The notes under the pieces: model-generated
Seen by the model: only the letters and a program-made list of their open reading frames with translations
Databases searched by the model: none
Told to the model about the DNA's origin: nothing
Shown here: positions 47,501-55,900 of the stretch, one piece after another
Position numbering within the stretch: the first letter of the stretch is position 1
How the letters are laid out: each line of letters begins with the position of its first letter
Made by a program: the position numbers and the translations under genes
Virus record (IMG/VR): IMGVR_UViG_3300021368_000006
Span: 1-64,000 of that record
Direction: 5' to 3' (one strand)
Length of the DNA stretch: 64,000 bases
Source of the DNA: a virus

Positions 47501-50500
47501 GACAGAAAATTCCTACATGAAATGACAGAGGCAGATTTTGAATTTGCACTGAAAGCCTATACTTTTTATGAGGCGACTGGTGCCTCTCCATTTTCTGTTG
47601 ATTTAGACCATACCGTATATCCAACACTTGCGAGTATCCAATCGCAACTTACTGTTGACGGAACCGTAAACCCATTCAAGGAAGAAATCGAAGAATTGTG
47701 GTTGAGTAATGTTGGTATCGAAACTCCTGCAGAAGTTCCTGTTAAAATTAATGATATTACTGACAGATATACTTTATTTTCTGGACAAAGACATTCTATT
47801 ATTCAATTGGGCGAATTAGAACTAAAGGCTGGTACATTACCATGTGGCGGCCGCCCTATTATTATTTACTCATATTTTGAACATGGTGCAGGGGATTATG
47901 CATCCGTAGATTCATATGTTAATATACCATATCATAAAATCCCAAGTTTTGAGGGTGTTAGATTGCACAGCGCATTAGACTTTAGACCCGCTGCGGTTTA
48001 CCAACAGCTGTCTGGATATCCGTATGGTAAAGGTGTTGTTTCTGGAATTTCTGATTATCCAATCGATGCAAGTGCAATTAGTGCAGATATGCGTATTTAC
48101 TTTGGTAGAGCAGACAAACTTTATATGGATAAGTTTGGAAATATTAATGTAAAATATGGTGCTCCTTCCGAAACGCCAGTTTTTCCAACAGACCCAGAAG
48201 ACGGCATGGTATTATATACACTTGAAACGCTACCATATACTGGCGTTCCTAAAGATGTACGTGCCAAAATGATCGACAACAGAAGATATACCATGAGAGA
48301 TATTGGTAAACTTGATAAGAGGATTAGTAATTTAGAATATTATACTTCTTTAAATCTTTTAGAAAAAGAAACTAAAGATTTGTTGGTTACAGATGAAAAC
48401 GGACTTGATAGATTTAAGAATGGATTTGTAGTTGAAAACTTTACTGGTTTTGGAACTGCAAACGTTTACGATTCTGATTTCAATGCCTCTATGGATACTG
48501 GAAAAGGAGAACTGCGTCCATTTTTTACTACTAAGAACATTCCAATGCATTTGGATGTCATAAACTCTGAGGGTTTTGAAGTGTCGGGTAGATGGGCAAC
48601 ACTTCCATATACGAGTGAATTATTAATCGAACAGAGAAAATCTTCAAAAACTGTTAATGTAAACCCCTTTGCAATTTTTAGTTTTAAGGGTTCAATGGTG
48701 CTTGTACCTTCAACGGACAACTGGCACGATGATCCAAAGTATTTGGATACAATTACAATTAATGAACGAGGAAACACAGATAATTTTGAAGAACTTGCCC
48801 AAAGGTCGGGAATTCTTGGAACCGTATGGGGGTCTTGGGAAACCACATGGACTGGGGTATCTAACGAGACAACAAGCGGCCCAGTCAATACTACCGAATC
48901 TAGTGGTAATTTTGACCGTACCGTAACAACTACAACCAGAACTTGGAATGATACAGGAACCAGATCCAGAGCTGGTGTTACAACTTCCCTTAGTGAAAGT
49001 TGGACTCCAGTTACAACAGACAAACTAGTTAGTTCTGAACAAGTTCCATTCATTCGTACCAGAGATGTATACTTTAAAGCTACTGGAATGAAACCAAATA
49101 CAAAATTATTTGCATTCTTCGATAACACACCAGTTAGTGATTATGTTACTCCAATAAAAACATTAGATATTACAAATGTTCCACCGGCAACCGCACAATA
49201 TATTAAAAACAACAGAAATATATTTGCAGATCAATACGGTGAGTTGAAATTGCGAGGACAATCCACCGCACATGAAGTTTTTGTTGCGGATATTGATTAT
49301 TTGGATGCAACCTCTCTAAAAGTTTATGTATTAGAAAATGTGCCTGGCAAAAAGAATACTTCTTTTAGTTTAGGTGAGGTTTTATTCTTAGTTGAACGAG
49401 ATGGGAAATCTCATAACATGGGAAGCTTCCCAAATGAAGGTATTGTTGGTGGTTCGACTTTAAGATCAGATTCAGCTGGTACGGTTTACGGTAACTTTTC
49501 AATTCCAAACGATAACCAAACTCCAAATGATGATGATTTAAAATTCAGAACTGGAGAAAGAACATTTAAGTTGTGCGATCAGCAAAATGGTAATCTAGAT
49601 GATTCTGATACAGATACGAGTGCAACATATACTGCAAGAGGTATTATTGAAACTAGACAAAAAACAACCGTAAATACAAGAACAGTTGAAATTGTTGATA
49701 CTACAACCACTCAATCAGAAGATGTTGTTTCAGAATTACGTTCCGACCCAACTACTACTTTTGGAAATTGGAGACAAGTTCGTGGTTGGGGTGACCCACT
49801 CGCACAATCATTCCTAGTTGATGTAGAGGGAGGTGCCTTTATCACAAGTGCAGAAATTTTCTTCTCTACAAAAGATGAGGTTGTTCCAGTAACTTTACAA
49901 ATAAGAAATATGGTGAATGGTTATCCTGGCCAATATGTACTTGGTGAAAAGATGTTGGATCCAAGACAGGACTTAATTCAAATTTCAGATGATGGTTCTT
50001 TAGAAACAATATTTACCTTTGACGAACCAGTATATTTGGAAGAAGCAAAAGAGTATTGTCTCGTATTGATTGCAAATACGCAAGGATACAGAGTTCATGT
50101 TGCAACACTAGGACAAGAGGCACTTGATGGATCTGGAATTATTTCGGAACAACCTTACGCTGGTGTTTTCTTCAAATCGCAAAATGCTTCTACATGGACT
50201 GCAGAACAAATGGAAGATTTGAAATTCACAATTTCTAGGGCGAAATTTGATATTAATAGAGATAGTAGTCTATACTTTACAAATTCCGAAATTGATGTTG
50301 GAATGTCAGACATTAATGTTATGGAGAGAATATTCGATGATAATTCGATGTTTGTCCATAAAGATAGTTCTCTCATTACATTTAAAGTAAATGATAGTTC
50401 TGGGTGTGTTCCTACAAGTTTCTGGCAACCAAACGGATATAATTATGTCACTCTTAAAAATTTCCATGGAACTTACGACCAATACAGTGCAGCAGATTTA

Positions 50501-51469
50501 AATGGTTCGCATTTGGTTGTTGCAACAACATATAATTCGTTTACCATTGATATGAGAGGATTTTTCTATCCAGAAGGGGTACAAACACCAAGAATCGCTC
50601 ATGGTGGAACTATTCCATCAGTTGATTCTGTGTTTACTCCTGCATCAAATACATTTACGCAGTTTAGACAAAAGAAACCCGCCAGTTGGTGTACTAATGT
50701 TAAATATGATTTAATGAAACCCAATATTACATCTGTTGAACTTGCTGGTACTGGTATTTCGATGAAATTTAAGGCCCTAACAGGTACATCGCAAGATTCG
50801 ACTGAGGCGCCAGGAGTCAAAGATTTAAGTTTTAGAGGAATTACTCCAAACCAAAACTACACATTTAATAGACCAATGATGGTTGCAGATAATTACAATG
50901 AGACTCTTTTCGACACATCTTCGAATTCTCTTGATAAAAAGTCATTGATTTGGAAAGTAGATTTAGTTTCTAATAAAGATAATTTAAGTCCTATTATCGA
51001 CTTAGAAAGAATTGCAGCTGTCTTGGTATCCAATGTAACAAATAGTGCAGAAAGTGTTCCTGCTGGAGTACGAGGACATGTCAATACTGGATTTATTGAT
51101 GAAACGAATCCACACGGTGGTTCAGCAGCAACCAAGTATATAACTAGAGAAATTAAATTAGATCAATCATCGACATCTCTAAAGGTTTTAGGTTCAGTTT
51201 ATCGTCCAGATATGACAGATGTAGATTTTTATTATAAGATTAAAACATCACCAGACCAAAATTTTGAAAAACTTGATTATGTATTACTTGACCGTCCTAC
51301 CGTTTACGGTAAGGCATCTAAAGATGTTTCTGACTATAAAGAATTTGATTATGAAGTAAGAAATTTACCAGAATTTAATTCTGTATCAATCAAAATTGTT
51401 CTTAAGAGTAAAAACTCCAGTGTTGTACCAAAAGTCAGAGATTTTAGAGTTATTGCGTTGGCAACTTAA
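44531..51469 (+). CDS. Giant DUF4815/gp10-type baseplate or fibre-attachment protein
   Basis: 2312 residues. N-terminus 'MAINLNVTPYHDDYDIDKGY' followed by 'VLYKPGNSVQARELTQQQTI' is the DUF4815 signature of T4-like marine phages, where these proteins take the gp10/gp9 place at the baseplate edge. The rest is beta-rich, with many Asp/Asn turns. It includes a coiled-coil-like 'DIGKLDKRISNLEYYTSLNL' at about residue 1255. A C-terminal 'QSFLVDVEGGAFITSAEIFF' follows, a domain that occurs in many phage baseplate proteins. Function by family and position. Confidence 0.75.
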   Translation: MAINLNVTPYHDDYDIDKGYLRVLYKPGNSVQARELTQQQTILQQQIANMGDHFFKEGSMVIPGSSAVDVAVPYIKVTLAEGLTTAAEFVGKVIQGDKTGIRAIVISYADAVDLNQDAQIDSDDEPTTLFVKYLDGVAGGQRVVDGVTLEIDDENGIDFVVNGNTINLKEGDTSSFVEGEVLTATNDDGLNLIATVALSADHANPLGKGSIAFVEEGIYYTQGFMVKNQSQSVILDKYDDTPSYKIGFEIQETVVSANEDPSLFDNAQGTTNYNAPGADRYRINLVWSKRTLDTPTTDNFIEIITVQDGIIKTHVRNTEYSVITDVLARRTYDESGDYTVRPFNLDIREYFKENGNGGVYTMKNFEFDTEVAAKDFALKNFADEDGMVDQNGNGLAHTVSALELIQFSDQNLDSTGLKYYPGSSHQFLVDAVRNYLALGVESGKAYVRGYEITKTATTYIPYKRSRENYQVNNHYIPVDLGPYIYISDAKGLPLIDEEVKLVNMNISPVINEDYTVVTSNLDDADTAYFQPVTYDEDLTFFAGGGTNLGANAYGIDVIATAKVKAVEYFSDSDDDAIDDNYGTSTFRPSNTSVETGIWKIFLYDIEYEVNPRTNVPYTMLDARSIVSTEKVVPTTLGSSIYRFGANVLTVMSLSDVQGQFTLKSLIYDRYDRDVRAINYYYNSADQFLLVKNLNTGNGLSTESGVLPSATFVTNELINEAIASGSAGTDTTSFDGNASADMTGTQARITGKFVLLSDGGASIVDTGKRFLQTVRFVDDESGRETVDTQYDVLKVYEDQVVTANGQIVLTATDDNSFFISTQSLYLAFDRADLNSSVGEIGRITSISFSSDRRTATLNVTNLPAGTTGVTVYAPIKKTSSREKIKTLRENQLHLPYTLVDAIGQTIGQTDYDNVNDANNDTSLSYDVDLLGSNSSVATGVVNSSIPTGANNDLILSVSNFQLPHSDVYEIKKIYDTCNVNNTSYRISIESNDRKFLHEMTEADFEFALKAYTFYEATGASPFSVDLDHTVYPTLASIQSQLTVDGTVNPFKEEIEELWLSNVGIETPAEVPVKINDITDRYTLFSGQRHSIIQLGELELKAGTLPCGGRPIIIYSYFEHGAGDYASVDSYVNIPYHKIPSFEGVRLHSALDFRPAAVYQQLSGYPYGKGVVSGISDYPIDASAISADMRIYFGRADKLYMDKFGNINVKYGAPSETPVFPTDPEDGMVLYTLETLPYTGVPKDVRAKMIDNRRYTMRDIGKLDKRISNLEYYTSLNLLEKETKDLLVTDENGLDRFKNGFVVENFTGFGTANVYDSDFNASMDTGKGELRPFFTTKNIPMHLDVINSEGFEVSGRWATLPYTSELLIEQRKSSKTVNVNPFAIFSFKGSMVLVPSTDNWHDDPKYLDTITINERGNTDNFEELAQRSGILGTVWGSWETTWTGVSNETTSGPVNTTESSGNFDRTVTTTTRTWNDTGTRSRAGVTTSLSESWTPVTTDKLVSSEQVPFIRTRDVYFKATGMKPNTKLFAFFDNTPVSDYVTPIKTLDITNVPPATAQYIKNNRNIFADQYGELKLRGQSTAHEVFVADIDYLDATSLKVYVLENVPGKKNTSFSLGEVLFLVERDGKSHNMGSFPNEGIVGGSTLRSDSAGTVYGNFSIPNDNQTPNDDDLKFRTGERTFKLCDQQNGNLDDSDTDTSATYTARGIIETRQKTTVNTRTVEIVDTTTTQSEDVVSELRSDPTTTFGNWRQVRGWGDPLAQSFLVDVEGGAFITSAEIFFSTKDEVVPVTLQIRNMVNGYPGQYVLGEKMLDPRQDLIQISDDGSLETIFTFDEPVYLEEAKEYCLVLIANTQGYRVHVATLGQEALDGSGIISEQPYAGVFFKSQNASTWTAEQMEDLKFTISRAKFDINRDSSLYFTNSEIDVGMSDINVMERIFDDNSMFVHKDSSLITFKVNDSSGCVPTSFWQPNGYNYVTLKNFHGTYDQYSAADLNGSHLVVATTYNSFTIDMRGFFYPEGVQTPRIAHGGTIPSVDSVFTPASNTFTQFRQKKPASWCTNVKYDLMKPNITSVELAGTGISMKFKALTGTSQDSTEAPGVKDLSFRGITPNQNYTFNRPMMVADNYNETLFDTSSNSLDKKSLIWKVDLVSNKDNLSPIIDLERIAAVLVSNVTNSAESVPAGVRGHVNTGFIDETNPHGGSAATKYITREIKLDQSSTSLKVLGSVYRPDMTDVDFYYKIKTSPDQNFEKLDYVLLDRPTVYGKASKDVSDYKEFDYEVRNLPEFNSVSIKIVLKSKNSSVVPKVRDFRVIALAT

Positions 51470-51481
51470 TTGGAGAATATA

Positions 51482-51682
51482 ATGAGACTAAAAGTTAAAG
51501 GTAATAAAGACCTTGTCAGAGATACGAACACGCAAGCGATAATAAATACTGATAACAATGGTTATAATAATTTTATTAGAAGGTCTAATGCACTTAGAAG
51601 GCGTGACGAAGAAATAAGAGATTTACAACAAGAAATGAATGAAATTAAAAACACACTAAACTTAATATTGGAGAAACTTTAA
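51482..51682 (+). CDS. Small coiled-coil structural-region protein
   Basis: 66 residues from ATG 51482 behind TTGGAG (an in-frame TTG at 51470 is less likely). The N-terminal 'MRLKVKGNKDLVRDTNTQAI' and C-terminal coiled coil (REEIRDLQQEMNEIK-like heptads) are of a type often found next to fibre genes of T4-like phages. Its role is unknown. The next gene starts at the following base. Confidence 0.55.
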   Translation: MRLKVKGNKDLVRDTNTQAIINTDNNGYNNFIRRSNALRRRDEEIRDLQQEMNEIKNTLNLILEKL

Positions 51683-52882
51683 ATGGCCGTAGAATATCCA
51701 TCTATTGTAGATGTGTTGACAACAGATACTTTCGAAGAGTGGAGAGTCAAAACCAATAACTTGAAAGCATATGCGGAAGCAGCTGCTGCAAATATTGGTA
51801 ATCTTGCATTCTTAGAAACTGATGCACAGTCTACAATCGTTGATGCAATCAACGAAGTAAACACTCATACAGATATCAATACTAGAAATATTGGTAACAT
51901 GTCTACTCTTGACCCAGAAAATCGTGGGTGGAGAAGAGATAATCTTGTAGACACAATTAATGCAGAAAATCAATGGTCTGTAGAATATACAGATGATGAA
52001 GTAGAAAAAGAAAGAAATGCACGAATTGCAGCAGACAATGCCCTACAGGCAGAATTAGATGTAACCCAAAATGCTGCTGGATTAAACGCTGACGGAACAT
52101 ATTCATTACTTTCTACGGCAACATATGTTCCCGCTGCGACTAGTCTTAGACAGGGAATTAGTCTTTTAGATACCACTTTGAAAACTAAATCTGATTTATT
52201 AGACAGATTAAATCTTACAGTTGGTGGTGGAGCTCTTACAGGACAGTTTAACTATGAAGGTTTAGGTGTTAATTATCTTACTACAGATAGTGATAATAAT
52301 GCAGTAGTAAAAACAAATCTTGTTGAATTGGATAGTGCAGTAAAAATCAATGAAGACGATATTACCGCATTAGAATCTAGAGCAACTAGATTAGAAAATG
52401 TACAAAACTTTTTGAAAAACTCAGTAGGCACAAATAATGATGGTGTATATGTGTCAGTGCCGGCAAATGAGTTTGCTATTCATAATACCGTAAAAGAGAA
52501 TATAAACACTCTTGATTCTACATTAAAACTTTTAAGTGATGAAGTTTATGGCAGTCTTAAAGATAGAGTTGACAATATAGAAACGGATTTAGATACTAAA
52601 GAAGATAAGTTAATTGTAAGAGGGCCCGGCGCAACTGATGTAGACCCACTTGGCAATTTGAACAGTGGTGTTGGTGATACTACTTCGATTGTTGCCGCTA
52701 TTAATGCACTGTATCAACAAGTTCTTCCACTAATCCAAGATCATAATGCTGGGGGATATGTCAAGAAAACTGGCGACACCATGTCTGGAACATTGACAAT
52801 CGAAGGTGCAGACCTCAAAGTTACTGGAAATCAGTCACTGAAAATTGAATGTAGTGGTGATATTATTGCATTCCAAGTTTAA
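51683..52882 (+). CDS. Fibre protein with coiled coils
   Basis: 399 residues. Repeated 'AINEVNTHT/ LDSAVK/ NINTLDSTLK' segments give a mostly trimeric coiled-coil stalk. The C-terminal 'GGYVKKTGDTMSGTLTIEGA' is a very common tail-fibre motif, followed by a short beta end. Likely a fibre or short tail-fibre component (gp12-like role by position). It is not clear which. Confidence 0.6.
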   Translation: MAVEYPSIVDVLTTDTFEEWRVKTNNLKAYAEAAAANIGNLAFLETDAQSTIVDAINEVNTHTDINTRNIGNMSTLDPENRGWRRDNLVDTINAENQWSVEYTDDEVEKERNARIAADNALQAELDVTQNAAGLNADGTYSLLSTATYVPAATSLRQGISLLDTTLKTKSDLLDRLNLTVGGGALTGQFNYEGLGVNYLTTDSDNNAVVKTNLVELDSAVKINEDDITALESRATRLENVQNFLKNSVGTNNDGVYVSVPANEFAIHNTVKENINTLDSTLKLLSDEVYGSLKDRVDNIETDLDTKEDKLIVRGPGATDVDPLGNLNSGVGDTTSIVAAINALYQQVLPLIQDHNAGGYVKKTGDTMSGTLTIEGADLKVTGNQSLKIECSGDIIAFQV

Positions 52883-52910
52883 TTAATTAGTAAGAGAAGA
52901 GAATTCTAAC

Positions 52911-55900
52911 ATGGCAATACCAGCAGACGGCAGACTGAAAATGACGCACATTGTTGCGGAGTTTAAACCAGTAAATAACTCCGCACCCCATTCTCTGTCT
53001 GAATATTATAGAGGTGGTGGTAATGTTCCAGATCGATTTAATAATAGAAATATTCCTGTTGGGCCAAGAGGGCGCACAATAAAATATTCTGATTTTCGTG
53101 GAACATCAGATGCAACACTTCCTTATAATATTTTAATTCCTACTATTTGTGTTGAAGACGCATGGAAATTTATGCGTCTTAAAAATGGAACATTCATGAC
53201 TAGGTGGGATCAGATTAATGATAATAATACTGCCTATTTCACAAGAAATGAAGAACTTGGTTCTGTAAGAATTGATACTCCGCAGGATTGGGAATATGTT
53301 AAGTTAACTATTCCTGCAATGAGTTTCAAGATGGGAACTGAAGAAGGATTTGAACAAGTTGGGTATGAACAACACTGGTCTAACAAAGTAGATAATCAAC
53401 AAGTCTTTGAGGCGGGTGATTGGAAAATTAGAATTCCAAAGGGATACAGAAGACTTAGAATTTTAGCAACTGGTGCTGGTGGGTCTGGTTCTTCACAATA
53501 TATCCCTGGCCAACCTACTGTAGAAGATTATGTTCGTGAAGGATTGGTAGGTACAGAAGATCAAGGATTTGATGGTGAAGATACAACCATTACAATGCCA
53601 AATAATCAGAAGATTAAAATCTTTGGTGGCGTTGGTGGTAAACTTTCAAATGCAACAGGAGAATCTACAACAATTCCTGGCGAAACCACTGATACACTTC
53701 AGACGGAAACTGGAACAGTAACACTTGCAGGTGGGTTTTCAGAGACTGATTATGCAGAAGGTAAGTACAATGGTTCATATATTTTAGAAATTGATAACTC
53801 AAGTTATAAATTTTATTGGCAAAACCAACTTCTTGCAACATCAACCGATATTGCAGAAGATGTTAGAGATAGTTCTGGTTGGGTGTATACTTCGACTTCT
53901 GAAATAATTGACGAAAATTCTGAAGGTACATTAAAGTGGTATAAGATATCCAGAGTTAAAAGTTTAGAGGTCTCTGCAGAAGTTACGGATAGAATATACA
54001 ATAGTATGTTGGAAAGAAATGCTTCTACTACAGAGAAGTCTAGACATGTAAACGCAGACACTGTAGTAGATGTAATTCGTTACATACAGGGAAAGCCTGG
54101 CTTTGTTGATATCATCAATGCAAATACAGACTTTGGCCCAAATACATTTGGAACGCCAGACGGATTTAGATATTTACTTGCTCAGGCAAGCAATTTATCT
54201 ACAAGTACAACAACAAATATTCCAAACTATACTGGAACCGATACTGGTACTATCAATACTAATGGAAATCTCTATCAACACAGAGTTTATGCAGAAAACG
54301 GATCAACCGACAATAACAATCAAACAACAACTATAACTACATCAAATATAGTGGAAGATGCATTCGTTTCGTTTGAACACGTTGGTGACACTACTTATGT
54401 ATATAGTGCAACTTTCACGAATCCGATTACAAACATCCGAGGTACAGTTGCCGCTGGACTGCCTGCGACAGGAGAATATATATTTACTGGTACTAATAAT
54501 GTGAGGTATTACAGAGGTAATCAATTTGCCGGCAGGGACGGCAATGAAATATATCAACTTTGGACTGCATCGACAGCAACTACTGAAGTAACATCTACTA
54601 CTGCAAATACTCCTATTCCTGCAAATTCTGCCACAACAGATTCCGAATTTGTTGTTTCAAGTAGTGGAAATTTCTATTATGAATATAATGCATACTTACA
54701 AAATACTACACAGAGTGTTCGTCCAGAATTAGAAATTTATGTGGACGGTGTTCGTCAAGTTAATTTTACTGGTTCAAGTGCTCCTACTCTAACAGGAAAT
54801 CAAGGAGAAATTAGACTCGCATCTGGTAGATTGAATATTACGAATCCAGACTCCACAGTTAGAGTTATTACTGATTTAAAAACGATAACAACATCTACAA
54901 TTTTACCAGAAATTGATGGAGGTGCGTTTAGTACCCTTTCAAGGAGTGGAACACACGATTTACCACTTGGTGCAACTGGCCAACCAGCTGGGAAGGGCAT
55001 CTTTATTTGGGGTCATAATTTTTATAGATCTCAGAAACTATACACCGACACCAATGGAAATGTCAGTGTTGTACATCCAAGTAGTTCTGACCCAGAAACT
55101 TGGTTCTTTATGACAACAGAAGAAAAGGCTGGCCAGTTTAAAACTCCAGCAGGCACAGGTGGTAACCCGCACAGAGAACCTGTAGGTACTACAGATGCTG
55201 GGAAACCTGTATTTATTTGGGGAAAAAACTTTTTCCGATCATACACATCTATTGTTGAGTCTGATGGGCGTTTTGTTATGCCACATGGGTCGTCAAGTGA
55301 TGAGGAACAATGGTATTATGCAGTTGGTAAAAGGGGTGCTAATTTTACAACTCCAGCTGGATCTGGAACATATACATTAAACCTTGGCTCTGATTATGCA
55401 GGAATGGAACTTTTAATTTGGAGTCATAACAGATGGGTAATTAATGGCAGTGCCACGGCAACCTCAACGAACCCCGCTCCAAGACATCTTGTTTTTGATT
55501 CTGAGGGTAAGGTTGAATTTTATCATACTTCCTTGGGAGATCATGAAGAAGAATGGTACTGGTGTGTTACGGATGGTGGTACTGTGTCTCAACCAACAGG
55601 TGTTGGTGGAGTTTCAATGAATAGTTTCACATTAGAAACTTCACTAGATACAGAAACCATTGATAAAATTTATCAAAAATATGTTGGAAGAAACTCTAAT
55701 GTAATTGACAGAGACCTTTTCCGTCAACAAAATTATACAGTATTCCAAGGTATCAATTATGTTGTGGGTACTGCCGAATATGCAGCACAGTTTGGTTCTA
55801 CAATTACAGAGGAACCTGTTATCATACCTGGCCAGGGAACTATACCAACAAAGAATCAATTGGTTAGTGTTACTGGTGGAGTTGCAACCAATAGAACTTA

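Noticed and set aside
48466-49128. A 220-codon frame on the minus strand
   Set aside because: It lies wholly within the giant DUF4815-type gene, whose frame is open throughout and matches a known family.
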